The notes beneath the pieces were generated by a model, which was not told where the DNA came from, made no database searches, and worked only from the letters and a program-made list of their open reading frames with translations. From Polyangiaceae bacterium (GTDB taxonomy: Bacteria > Myxococcota_A > Polyangia > Polyangiales > Polyangiaceae): a stretch of 64,000 nucleotides of DNA. A program made the translations under genes and the position numbers. This document shows, piece after piece, positions 19,200-28,689 of the stretch; positions within the stretch are counted from its first letter, which is position 1; every line of letters starts with the position of its first letter. The stretch lies in assembly GCA_022842465.1 (NCBI GenBank), contig JALHPN010000003.1:1-64000 (forward strand). The letters run 5' to 3'.

Positions 19200-19901
19200 A
19201 TGAAGCGCGTGGGGAGGACGTCCGTAGCGGTCGCGTCGGGGCTCGCATGGGTGGCGCTCGCGTGCGCGGCGGACCGCCCTCCGCCCGCGACTGCACCGTC
19301 ACCGCCGACGGTCGCCCTGGTGAAGGACACGCCTGACGCGGCGCCGCCCGTGACGGCGGAGGATCTCGCGCTCGCGCGCCAGCGGCGTCACGACGCGGAC
19401 GTCGCGGTCGACACCCTCGCGAAGAGGCTCCTCGCGATCGAGGAGGAGTGCCGACTCCGCGTCCCGCAGCCCGAGAAGGCATGCGACGAGGGCGCGACGT
19501 GGGCCGAGATCGCGACGGCCTACGAGGCTCACTACGGCACGCACGACGACGCGCGGCAGGACGAGGGACGCATCGACGCGCTCCCGCGGCTCGGCGGGAG
19601 AGACGTCTCCCCCGAGGAGCTCGCGACCCGGATCCGCGTCGCCTGCGAGGAGCGCTGCGGGATCGCGCGGCGCATCGCCATCGCCGAGTCCGAGGCACGG
19701 AAGATCGCCGATCTCGCGCCGAAGAAGCCGAAGCCGAAGACCCGCGCGGAGGCCATCGCGTGCCTCAAGAAATGCGTGCACCACTGCAGCGGCGGCCGCT
19801 CCAAGGTGCACGACGACGGGCGGATCGTCGTGCCCGAGGACGAGTGGTGCGGGACATGCGAGTACTCCTGCCGTGCAGACTGCACGGTCCAGAAGCCGTA
19901 G
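19200..19901 (+). CDS. Cys-rich lipoprotein
   Basis: Signal peptide/lipobox WVALACAADR; C-terminal Cys-rich CLKKCVHHC...CGTCEYSCRADC. Confidence 0.7.
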   Translation: MKRVGRTSVAVASGLAWVALACAADRPPPATAPSPPTVALVKDTPDAAPPVTAEDLALARQRRHDADVAVDTLAKRLLAIEEECRLRVPQPEKACDEGATWAEIATAYEAHYGTHDDARQDEGRIDALPRLGGRDVSPEELATRIRVACEERCGIARRIAIAESEARKIADLAPKKPKPKTRAEAIACLKKCVHHCSGGRSKVHDDGRIVVPEDEWCGTCEYSCRADCTVQKP

Positions 19902-19958
19902 CGCGTCAGTCGCGGAGCGACTGCGCGCCCGAGGAGCCTAGCGCGTCAGTCGCGGAGC
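19899..19958. repeat. 20-bp direct repeat with 40-bp period at a convergent gene junction
   Basis: tagcgcgtcagtcgcggagc at 19899-19918 and 19939-19958. Confidence 0.92.
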
Positions 19959-21709
19959 TCCGGCTTCCCCCGACGGCGGAGATCCCGCACGAAGTGCATG
20001 ACGAGGACGACGCCGGACAGGCCGAGGAGCGTGAGCGCGATCGGCAGGTTGTGCGGGAGCGCGACGGCGCCGCCGATGACGCCGGATCCGACGACGACGC
20101 CCGAGAAGAGGCGCCGACCGAGCCGATCCGCGACGGCGGGAAGCGAAGGGTCGGCCGTTCGCACGGTGAGCCTACCGAGACGAAGATCCTCGAGGACCTC
20201 GCGCGCCTGGAGGGGGACGTCGTAGCCCGCGCGCGAGAGCTGCTCGACGCCGCGGATGAGATCGTTGCCGAGCCGCTGCGGTGAGTACCGCTGCCGGAGG
20301 AGCTGGAGAAAGTAGGGCTGCGCCTCGCCGAAGACATCGAGGTCCGGATCGAGCTGCTTGCCGATGCCCTCGATGGTCATGAGGGATTTGCCGACCATCA
20401 TGAAGTCGGTCGGGATCTCGAGGCCGTACTTCATCGCCCCCGTCGCGAGATCACGGATCATCGCGGAGAGCTCGATCTCCTTCAGCGGGCGGCCGAGGTA
20501 CTTCTCGGCGAGGAGGGCGACCTCGGCGCGGTACTCGCGCATGTCGACCTTCTTCGTCGGCTTGCCGATCGCGTAGAGCGCGTCGGCGACCGCGTAGGTG
20601 TCCTTGCGGACGGCGGCGACCATCAAGTCCACGGTCCGGTCGCGGAGCTCGGGGGAGAGGCGCCCCACCATCCCGAGGTCGATGAGGCCGATGATGGGCT
20701 TCGGCCAGGTCGCCGTGGCGGCGTCGCGACCGAGGATGATGATGTTCCCCGGGTGCGGGTCGGCATGGAAGAAGCCGTCTTCGAAGATCATCTTGATGAC
20801 GATCCCGACCGCCTTCTTCGCGAGGCCCTTCCCGTCGACGCCGTCCGCGAGCGCGGCGTCGATTTTCATCCCGTCGAAGAACTCGAGCGCGAGGACGTGC
20901 TTGCTCGACGCCTGCCTATAGACGCGCGGGAAGCGGACGCTCGCCCCCTGCGACGTCCCCTCGAAGTTCTTGGCGAAGCGCTCGCCGTTCTCGGCCTCGA
21001 TGGTGAAGTTGAGCTCGGCGGTGATCGAACGATCGAACTGCTGGACGAGCCCGATCGGCGAGTAGACGCGCGTCTCGGGGATCGCGCGCTCGATCGCGGC
21101 GGCCATGATGTGGAGGAGCTCGAGGTCGCGCTGCACGGTCTGCCCGACGTTCGGTCGCTGGACCTTCACGACGACCTGCTCGTCCCCCCCGGGGGTGCGG
21201 AGCACGGCGCGATGCACTTGTCCGATCGACGCGCTCGCGAGCGGCTTTTCCTCGAACGAGACGAAGAGATCGGCGAGCGGCGCGCCGAGGCTCCCCTCGA
21301 CCGCCGCCTTCACGTCGTCGAAGGAGACGGGCGGCACCGAGTCCTGGAGCTTCTTCAGCTCGGTGATGACGTCGGCGGGGAGGAGATCCGGCCGGGTCGA
21401 GGCGATCTGGCCGAGCTTGATGAACGAGGGGCCGAGGTCCTGGATGACGAGACGGATGCGCTCCGCGGTCGAGACGCGCGCGCGCTCCTCCTCGCCGCGG
21501 GCGAGCTCGTCGCTCGAGATCTCGGGCGCGTTCTCGTCGGGCGGGTGCTCGCTCGCACGACGCGGCGGGTCGCTCGCCCCCTGCGCGCGCTTCGGCTTCC
21601 GGCCGAGTCCCGCCCGCGCAACGACCTCGCCGAACCCGTGGCGGACGAGCACGCTGCTGATCTCGCGGAGCCGCGCGAGATCACGCACCGCAGAGACGAC
21701 GGAGAGCAC
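19946..21709 (-). CDS. ABC1/AarF/UbiB-family kinase-like protein
   Basis: FIKLGQIASTRPDLLP, ASIGQVHRAVL, DGFFHADPHPGNI, LIDLGMVGRL; two C-terminal TMs. Confidence 0.92.
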   Translation of the reverse strand: MLSVVSAVRDLARLREISSVLVRHGFGEVVARAGLGRKPKRAQGASDPPRRASEHPPDENAPEISSDELARGEEERARVSTAERIRLVIQDLGPSFIKLGQIASTRPDLLPADVITELKKLQDSVPPVSFDDVKAAVEGSLGAPLADLFVSFEEKPLASASIGQVHRAVLRTPGGDEQVVVKVQRPNVGQTVQRDLELLHIMAAAIERAIPETRVYSPIGLVQQFDRSITAELNFTIEAENGERFAKNFEGTSQGASVRFPRVYRQASSKHVLALEFFDGMKIDAALADGVDGKGLAKKAVGIVIKMIFEDGFFHADPHPGNIIILGRDAATATWPKPIIGLIDLGMVGRLSPELRDRTVDLMVAAVRKDTYAVADALYAIGKPTKKVDMREYRAEVALLAEKYLGRPLKEIELSAMIRDLATGAMKYGLEIPTDFMMVGKSLMTIEGIGKQLDPDLDVFGEAQPYFLQLLRQRYSPQRLGNDLIRGVEQLSRAGYDVPLQAREVLEDLRLGRLTVRTADPSLPAVADRLGRRLFSGVVVGSGVIGGAVALPHNLPIALTLLGLSGVVLVMHFVRDLRRRGKPELRD

Positions 21710-21772
21710 GGGCGGAGCCTACCACGGCCCGCGGCCCGCAACGGAGGGCGCCTGGCGGGCATCGACCCTTCC

Positions 21773-22051
21773 ATGAAGGCCGTCTGGAAGGGCACCGTGA
21801 TCGCGGAGAGCGAGGACACGGTCGTGGTCGAGGGGAATCACTATTTTCCGGAGAGCGCGATGAAGCGCGAGCACTTCCGGGACAGCACGCACCACACCAC
21901 GTGCGGCTGGAAGGGCGTGGCGAGCTACTACGACGTCGTCGTCGGCGACGACGTGAACAAGGACGCCGCCTGGTACTACCCGACGCCGATGGAGGCCGCC
22001 GCGAACATCAAGGGCCGCGTCGCGTTCTGGAAGGGCGTCGAGGTCCGCTGA
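21773..22051 (+). CDS. DUF427 family protein
   Basis: MKAVWKGTVIAESEDTVVVEGNHYFPESAMKREHFRDSTHHTTCGWKGVASYYDV...AWYYPTP. Confidence 0.93.
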   Translation: MKAVWKGTVIAESEDTVVVEGNHYFPESAMKREHFRDSTHHTTCGWKGVASYYDVVVGDDVNKDAAWYYPTPMEAAANIKGRVAFWKGVEVR

Positions 22052-22094
22052 CGGGGCGAGGCGAGTCCCGCGAGCGCCCGTAGGCGCGAGGCGA

Positions 22095-23198
22095 CTACTC
22101 CTCCTTCAAGAACGTCAGCTGCGTCTCCGGCGCCGGCTCGCAGCCGTACGTCTGCACCAGGGTGTTGTCGTACTTGTCTGCAGCCGCGATGAAGCCGGCG
22201 ATGCGGCTCGAGAGCTCCTCGTGGTCGGGGTGAGTGAACACGTCGGCCATGTGGAACGTCAGATTGAGCCGGACGACGTTCTCCGCGAGATCGAACGAGT
22301 ACGGCGCGTGCTCCGCGGAGAGGAGGAAGCGGAAGAGGTCGCCGAGCTTCTGCTTTCCGGTCTGCGCGAGCGGAGACGAGAAGCAGAGGTGCTCGGAGCA
22401 GCAGCTCCATATCTTGATCGGTGCGCTGCCGCTGTGAAAGGACCAGTTGTGCTCACCGTGCCGCGCGAGCACCGGGTCGACCTTCGCCTTCTCGAGGGCC
22501 CTCTCGACGAACGCGACGACGGGGTGATGCTCCGGGTTCGGATCGAAGTAGGTCTCGAGCTCGAGGTCTTCGAGGTCCGCGCCGCACCCGTTGCAGTAGC
22601 GCTCGGCGTTCTCGAGGAGCGCATCGCACGACGGGCAGACGACACCGAAGGGCACGGTCTGCGCGCGGAAGGTCTCGACGAACGCGTGGACGTCGCCGGC
22701 GGGAATGCCGAAGCCGACCATGTCGGCCGAGGACATCTTGCATGTCGTCACGGCGACGACGGTCCTCTCGTCGTCGAGCATCGGACCGCCGGAGTTGCCG
22801 GGGTTTATCGCCGCGTCCGTCTGCACGTAGTCGAGGCCCTCGAACTGCTGCTTCGGGTTCGAGACGATGCCCTCGGTGACACAGAGCGGGAGACCGATCG
22901 GGAAGCCGACGATGTGGACTGCCTGCTTCGACTCGAGTGCCGCGCCGCTCGCGATCGTGAACGTCTCACCGTCGAGGGGCGTCGTGAGCTCGACGACCGC
23001 GAGATCGCGTTTCGGATTCACGAGGCGAACGTTGCCGACGATGCGCTTCTTGTTTCGCTGCTCGACGGCAACGGCGCGGTACGGCGAGACGACGTGTGCG
23101 TTCGTGATGAGGAGGTTCTTGTCGACGAGGAAGCCCGACCCCGTGCCGCCACCGGTGAAGACCTGATAGACGCCCAGCTTTTCGATATCGAGGCTCAT
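22095..23198 (-). CDS. Cytosolic trypsin-like (S1C) serine protease with zinc ribbon and YbjN/CesT-like C-terminal region
   Basis: Catalytic motifs ITNAHVV (H), KRDLAVVEL (D), AINPGNSGGP (S); CPSC...CNGC ribbon; no signal peptide. Confidence 0.85.
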   Translation of the reverse strand: MSLDIEKLGVYQVFTGGGTGSGFLVDKNLLITNAHVVSPYRAVAVEQRNKKRIVGNVRLVNPKRDLAVVELTTPLDGETFTIASGAALESKQAVHIVGFPIGLPLCVTEGIVSNPKQQFEGLDYVQTDAAINPGNSGGPMLDDERTVVAVTTCKMSSADMVGFGIPAGDVHAFVETFRAQTVPFGVVCPSCDALLENAERYCNGCGADLEDLELETYFDPNPEHHPVVAFVERALEKAKVDPVLARHGEHNWSFHSGSAPIKIWSCCSEHLCFSSPLAQTGKQKLGDLFRFLLSAEHAPYSFDLAENVVRLNLTFHMADVFTHPDHEELSSRIAGFIAAADKYDNTLVQTYGCEPAPETQLTFLKEE

Positions 23199-24373
23199 TC
23201 GTCGCCCTCCTCCTTGCCGTCGTCTTCCTCGTCGTCGTCGTCGTCCTCCTCCTCGCCGTACTCCTCGGCGAGGGCCTTGGCGTGCTCGTAGAGGGCATTC
23301 GCCGCCTCGCGCCACGGCTTACCCCCCACGAGCGCGAGGCCGCGCTTCATCTCGAGCTCGATGGGCTCCGGCCAGGCGTAGCGAGCGAGGAGGAAGTTGT
23401 ACGTTCCGATGAGGCCGAGCGCGGCGTCCATCACGTTGCTTCCCTTACGGAGCTCCCCGAGGGTGTGGATGTAGTGGCCGTCACCAAAGTACTGGTAGAT
23501 GAGCCGTGGCGTGCCTTCGCGGATCGGGCTGATCGCGTACTCGGCGTGGCCGAGGCTCTTCAGGAGCTCCTCCGTCGTGACCGCCTTCATCTCCTTCACG
23601 CACTTGGCGAGCGCCGTCTCGCGCCTCATCGGATCTTCGTTGCTGTCGTTGAAGACCGAGCCCGCTTCGTCGAGCTTCGCGCCGACGAAGCCCGAGAGCG
23701 GGAGCGCGAAGCCGACGCGGTTCAGCGCGTAGGCCGTGAGCTCGTTCAGAAACCACATCGAGCGCTTCCGGCGAGACTCCTTGAGGAGCTCGTCGACGTC
23801 GTCCCAATGCTTCCTCCAGATGGCCTCTGCCCGCGCGGCCTCCGCTCCGTCCAGGTCCTGGATCGGCGCGCGCTCGAGCGCGGTCGCCTGGAACTGGCCG
23901 ACGAGAAAATCGTCGTTGGCGTCCGCCTCGTTGGGCATCTTGCGGAGCACCTCGACGAGCTTCATCGGATGCATCCGGGTGAGGCGGTCCCGCCACTCGA
24001 GCGTGACGTCGTCCCCGCGAAGCACCGGCTGGTAGAGCTGCCCCGACGCGCTGATCCGCGAGAGGATGAAGCGCATGGCGGCGATCGCGCTGCCGCCGGC
24101 GGGGAGCTTCACCAGGGGAACGGAGACGTGGATGTCGTCGCCGTCGATCCGCACGGTGACGAACGAGGAGCCTTGCGTGAACGAGAACGCCTCGGTCGCG
24201 AGATTGGGGATGCGCCGACCGGGGAACAGGTGCTCCAGCACCTTCACGAGCGACTCGAGCGGACGGCCCTCCTCGGAGAGCGTGATCGCTTGCTCGAAGA
24301 GCTCGAAGTCGAGCTCGCGCACCTTGTTCGAACGTCGGACGGGTTCTTCGTAGCCGAGCGAGCCGATCGCCAT
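23195..24373 (-). CDS. Hypothetical partner protein with acidic tail (YbjN/T3SS-chaperone-like N-terminus)
   Basis: ATGA overlap with protease; C-terminus EYGEEEDDDDDEEDDGKEEGDE. Confidence 0.75.
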   Translation of the reverse strand: MAIGSLGYEEPVRRSNKVRELDFELFEQAITLSEEGRPLESLVKVLEHLFPGRRIPNLATEAFSFTQGSSFVTVRIDGDDIHVSVPLVKLPAGGSAIAAMRFILSRISASGQLYQPVLRGDDVTLEWRDRLTRMHPMKLVEVLRKMPNEADANDDFLVGQFQATALERAPIQDLDGAEAARAEAIWRKHWDDVDELLKESRRKRSMWFLNELTAYALNRVGFALPLSGFVGAKLDEAGSVFNDSNEDPMRRETALAKCVKEMKAVTTEELLKSLGHAEYAISPIREGTPRLIYQYFGDGHYIHTLGELRKGSNVMDAALGLIGTYNFLLARYAWPEPIELEMKRGLALVGGKPWREAANALYEHAKALAEEYGEEEDDDDDEEDDGKEEGDE

Positions 24374-24468
24374 GCAGCCAGGGTCACTCCATCGCCCGCG
24401 GGTACGCAAGAGCTTGCGGAGGCGCCGCTCATGGTGCCCGCTCCCGGATGTCCGCTGTGATCGGCCCG

Positions 24469-25914
24469 TCAGCGGACGCGGACGACGGCTCCCGGCTCCG
24501 GCTTCGTGGGGAGCACGGCGGTCCAGCCCGCGGGCAGGTGGGGCGCGGTGAACGCGAAGAGCCAGCGCGCGTCGAGCGGGGCGAGGTTCACGCAGCCGTG
24601 GCTGTGGATGTGGCCGAAGTCGCGGTGCCAGAACGCTCCGTGGAGGGCGATCGCCTTGTCGAAGAACTGCACCCACGGCACGTCCTCGATCGCGTAGTGG
24701 TGCTCGGCCTCTTCCTTCTCGAGGTTGTCCATCTTGGTCGTGAAGATCTTCACCCAGATGCGATGGGTGCCGAGCCGCGTGCCGAGCTCGGACGTCGGCG
24801 GCCCCTTGCCGGTGGACACGAGGGTCGCGAAGACCGGCCGCGTCCCCTCGTAGGCGACCAGCGTCTGCTGCGCGAGGCTGACGTCGATCCAGCGCTCGAC
24901 CGCGGCCTCGCCGCCGGCCTCCGGTGGCGGCGTCGTCTTCACCGGTCGGGACACGTCCTTCGCCCGCATCCATCCCGACGCGCCGTCCTCCGCCTGGACC
25001 TCGAAGAGCGCGCCGGGCGTCCCCTCGTTCTTCACGCTCTTCACGCGGAGCTTCTCGAAGCGGACGCGCGTGCTCGCGACCTTGTCGAGCTTCTCACCCA
25101 CGTGGAGCGCCGCGCGTTCGGAGACGACCCAGGCGACGTCGAGCTTCCCCTCGTCGAGGAGGACGCCGTGGAAGAGCGACGGGCGGGCCGGCACGAGCTC
25201 GCGCATGGCGATCCATCGCCCCTTCGTCGTCCTCCCCCAGGCCTCGCCGTGGGCGGTGCGCTCCTCGACGACGGCGACCGCGAAGCCGGCCTCGAGCTCC
25301 TGGTCGGGCGCGTCGTCGAGCGCCCTAGCCAGGGAGGCGAAGCCGTACGCGCCGTCGCGACCGGCGAAGTAGTAACGGAACGGGAGGCCGTCGTCGCCCT
25401 GGACCTCGGGCCCGATCGGCGGAAGCGGGCGCGTGGCGGCGCGTGGCGCACGGAGGACGTCGACGCCGCCGACGCTCCACGTGCGGCTCCCGAGCGACGT
25501 CGACTGCGGATCGTCCCCGGAGTACTCCGCGACGTCGGAGCAGATCCACGCGAGCGGGCCGACGAGGAGCCAGCGCCCCTGACATCCGCTGCCGCGACGC
25601 GTGCCGTAGAGCGGGAGGCGTGCTCCGAGCTGCGCGCTCCCTCGGCGCGCATCGAGGCGCCCCGGCTCGATGTAGAACGCGGCGTCCGCGCGCGTCGGCG
25701 CGACGGAGCGCGCCCACTCCGGCGCCGGGACGTCCCCGGGCTCGGTCCACGGAGGGAGCGACTCGTCCGCCGACTCGAGCACCGGAGCCTGCCGCATCGG
25801 CGCCGCCACAGGCATGCGCGGCGAACGCGACGAGAGGTCACGCCCTTGCGCGTCGGCGCGCACGCCTACGGCGACGAGAATGGCGACGAGGGCGGCGGCA
25901 GCGAGCGAGCGCAT
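24469..25914 (-). CDS. L,D-transpeptidase (YkuD domain) protein
   Basis: ALHGAFWHRDFGHIHSHGCVNLAPLDARWLF catalytic motif; secretion signal. Confidence 0.9.
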   Translation of the reverse strand: MRSLAAAALVAILVAVGVRADAQGRDLSSRSPRMPVAAPMRQAPVLESADESLPPWTEPGDVPAPEWARSVAPTRADAAFYIEPGRLDARRGSAQLGARLPLYGTRRGSGCQGRWLLVGPLAWICSDVAEYSGDDPQSTSLGSRTWSVGGVDVLRAPRAATRPLPPIGPEVQGDDGLPFRYYFAGRDGAYGFASLARALDDAPDQELEAGFAVAVVEERTAHGEAWGRTTKGRWIAMRELVPARPSLFHGVLLDEGKLDVAWVVSERAALHVGEKLDKVASTRVRFEKLRVKSVKNEGTPGALFEVQAEDGASGWMRAKDVSRPVKTTPPPEAGGEAAVERWIDVSLAQQTLVAYEGTRPVFATLVSTGKGPPTSELGTRLGTHRIWVKIFTTKMDNLEKEEAEHHYAIEDVPWVQFFDKAIALHGAFWHRDFGHIHSHGCVNLAPLDARWLFAFTAPHLPAGWTAVLPTKPEPGAVVRVR

Positions 25915-25929
25915 CGTCGGGCGGGGATT

Positions 25930-27855
25930 TCAGCCCGCGTCCTGGTGCTGGGGGAGGCGCAGCTTGAAGCTCGCGCCCTTGCTGGTGGACTGCACGCTGA
26001 TGCTGCCGCCGTGCTCCTCCGCGATGCGCTTCACGATCGCGAGGCCGAGACCGGTGCCCCCCTTCTTGCCGCTCGTGACGAACGACTGGAAGAGGCGGTG
26101 CTCGATCTCCTTCGGGATGCCGGGCCCCGTGTCCGAGAACGTGAGGACGAGCGCGCCGTCCTTCCCGCTCTCGCGCGCGACCTTGATCGTGAACTTGCCC
26201 CCGCGCTCGGCCATCGCCTCGGCGGCGTTGCGCGCGAGGTTGTGGACGACGCGCGTGACCTTTCCTTCGTCGAAGCGCGCCGTGCCGCGGTCCTGGAGGT
26301 CGATGACGAGCTCGACACCCATGCGCGCGAGCTGGGTCTGGAGCTGATCGCCCATGTCGGCGAAGAACTTCGAGAGGTAGACCTTGCGGATGAGGATGCT
26401 CTTCTCGCCGCGCGCGAACTCGAGGACGTCGCGCTGCATCGCGCCGATGTGCTCGAACTGCTTCAGCGCGAGCTCGGCGTACTCCTCGCGCACCGCGCGC
26501 TTGTCGGCCTGCTGCATCAGCTGGACGTAGCCGCTGATGACGGAGAGCGGCGTCTTCAGATCGTGGATGACGCCCGAGAGGAGGCGGCCGATCGTCGTCA
26601 AACGCTCCTCGCGCTCCCGCTCCTCGCGGGCGAGCTGGAGGCGGAGCGCCGTCGACGCGTTCGCGGCGATGAGGAGGAGGAGCGCGCGGTCCTCCTCGAG
26701 GAAGCCGCCGGCGGGCGGGCGCGCGGGAAGGCCGCCCGCGACGGGACGCTTGTTGTAGAGCGCGATCGCGCCGATCGCCTCGCCGTCCTCTCCCTCGAGC
26801 GGGACCGCGATGCACGCGCGGCACGGCTCGCCGAGGAGCTCGTCGAGCGCGGGGTCGGCGTTCGGATGGTGTCTCGCGTCGTTCGTGAAGACGACGTCGC
26901 CGTCGGTGATCGCGGCGCCGGTGAAGCCCTGGCTCGACTTCATCGGGAAGCGCGAGAGCTTCTCCGAGTGGTGGTGCATCAGGTAGATGTGCGCGCGACC
27001 GTCCGCTTGCTGGAGCGCGAAGGCGCCGGCGAACGCGTCGGTGGTGCGGAGCGCCTCGATGAGGACGCCCGTGAAGAGGTCCTCGAGCGACGTCGCCCGG
27101 CCCATCGCGGACTCGAGGTCGAAGAGGAGCTTCAGGTCCCTGACGCGATGCTCGAGCTGCTCCTTGATCTCGAGGAGCTCGGCGTTCTTCTGCGTGACCG
27201 ACAGGAAGAGGCGCGAGTTGTCGATCGAGATCGCCGCCTGCGTCGCGAGGGCGGCGAGGACGACAGCGTCCTCGTCGCCGAACTCGGTCTCGGTGCCGCG
27301 CGAGATCTTGTTCAGCACCTGGATGACGCCGATGATCTTGCCCATGTGGTTCTTCATGGGCACGGCGAGGATCGATCGCGTGCGGTAGCCGGACGTCATG
27401 TCCGACTCGGGGTTGAAGCGCGCGTCCTGGTAGGCGTCGCGGACGAGGATCGCCTTGCCGGTCTCGGCGACCTGACCCGCGATGCCCTGCCCGCGCTTCA
27501 AGCGGATGGCGCGGACCTCGTCGCCCTGGATGATGCGGGAGACGAGCTCGCCGCGCGCTTCGTCGAGCAGGTAGAGCGTAGCGCGGTCGGCCTGCACCGC
27601 GTCGGTGATGCGGTGGAGGATGAGCTCGAGGAGCTCCTCCAGGTCGAGCGTCGTGCCGAGGGCGAGGCCGACCTCGCGGAGCGCGGCGGCGATGCGATGC
27701 TCGCGGGCGAGCTCCTCCTCGAGGGTGTGGAGCTTCTGCTCGAGCTGGATCACGCGCGTGTCGAGATCCCGTGAGCTCGATCGACGCGTCTCGCCCGCTC
27801 GGAGCGGCTGATCCGAGGCGGGCGGAGGCGGGGGGCGCGTGGTCTTCAGGGCCAC
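25930..27855 (-). CDS. Tandem GAF-domain sensor histidine kinase
   Basis: Two GAF-like regions; H box SGVIHDLKTPLSVISGYVQLM; NLARNAAEAMAERGG; GTGLGLAIVKRIAEEHGG. Confidence 0.92.
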   Translation of the reverse strand: MALKTTRPPPPPASDQPLRAGETRRSSSRDLDTRVIQLEQKLHTLEEELAREHRIAAALREVGLALGTTLDLEELLELILHRITDAVQADRATLYLLDEARGELVSRIIQGDEVRAIRLKRGQGIAGQVAETGKAILVRDAYQDARFNPESDMTSGYRTRSILAVPMKNHMGKIIGVIQVLNKISRGTETEFGDEDAVVLAALATQAAISIDNSRLFLSVTQKNAELLEIKEQLEHRVRDLKLLFDLESAMGRATSLEDLFTGVLIEALRTTDAFAGAFALQQADGRAHIYLMHHHSEKLSRFPMKSSQGFTGAAITDGDVVFTNDARHHPNADPALDELLGEPCRACIAVPLEGEDGEAIGAIALYNKRPVAGGLPARPPAGGFLEEDRALLLLIAANASTALRLQLAREEREREERLTTIGRLLSGVIHDLKTPLSVISGYVQLMQQADKRAVREEYAELALKQFEHIGAMQRDVLEFARGEKSILIRKVYLSKFFADMGDQLQTQLARMGVELVIDLQDRGTARFDEGKVTRVVHNLARNAAEAMAERGGKFTIKVARESGKDGALVLTFSDTGPGIPKEIEHRLFQSFVTSGKKGGTGLGLAIVKRIAEEHGGSISVQSTSKGASFKLRLPQHQDAG

Positions 27856-27959
27856 GTCAACGATTCTACGAGACTCGCGGGCCGTCCGGGCAGCTCCCTT
27901 TCGGCATCAGGTCGAGTCGGACCGTACCCCCGGAAAAGGTGCTATAGGCGGCTTGCCTC

Positions 27960-28679
27960 ATGCCGCGCACCCTCATCGTCACCCCGACCTACAACGAGAA
28001 GGACAACCTGCCCCGCTTCGTTTCGGCGGTGCGGGAGGCCTTCCCCGAGGCGGATCTCCTCATCGTCGACGACAATTCCCCGGACGGAACGGGAGACATC
28101 GCGGATGCGATCGCGGCGAAGGACGATCACGTCAAGGTGATGCACCGCGCCGGCAAGCTCGGCCTCGGGACGGCGTACATCCAGGCGTTCCAGCGCGGGA
28201 TGGCCGAGGGCTACGACCGGTTCTTCGAGATGGACGCGGATCTCTCCCACGACGTCCGCTACCTCCCCGCCTTCGTGCGCGCGCTCGACGAGGGCGCCGA
28301 CGTCGTGATCGGCTCGCGCAACATCCCGGGCGGCGGCGTCGAGGGCTGGGGCCTCGGCCGCCACGTCCTCTCGAAGGGCGGCTCGCTCTACTCGCGGATG
28401 ATCCTCGGCCTCGGCGTGAAGGACCTCACGAGCGGCTACAAGGCGTTCACCCGCCGCGCGCTCGAGGCGATCGACATCGGCTCGGTGCACTCGAACGGAT
28501 ACTCGTTCCAGATCGAGATGAACTTCCGCGCGGTGATCAAGGGCATGAAGGTCACCGAGGTCCCCATCGTCTTCGTCGACCGCACCGCGGGCGCGTCGAA
28601 GATGAGCCGGAAGATCTTCCTCGAGGCAGTCGGCGTCGTGTGGAAGCTCCGCGCGGAGGCGGTGCTCGGGAAGATCTGA
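27960..28679 (+). CDS. Polyprenol monophosphomannose synthase-like GT2 glycosyltransferase
   Basis: VTPTYNEKDNLPRFV, IVDDNSPDGTGDIAD, MDADLSHDVRYLP, GSRNIPGG. Confidence 0.93.
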   Translation: MPRTLIVTPTYNEKDNLPRFVSAVREAFPEADLLIVDDNSPDGTGDIADAIAAKDDHVKVMHRAGKLGLGTAYIQAFQRGMAEGYDRFFEMDADLSHDVRYLPAFVRALDEGADVVIGSRNIPGGGVEGWGLGRHVLSKGGSLYSRMILGLGVKDLTSGYKAFTRRALEAIDIGSVHSNGYSFQIEMNFRAVIKGMKVTEVPIVFVDRTAGASKMSRKIFLEAVGVVWKLRAEAVLGKI

Positions 28680-28689
28680 GGGGGGACGC

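Noticed and set aside
24448-27774. 1108-aa plus-strand ORF
   Set aside because: Antisense to the L,D-transpeptidase and GAF histidine kinase; acidic low-complexity shadow translation with no motifs.
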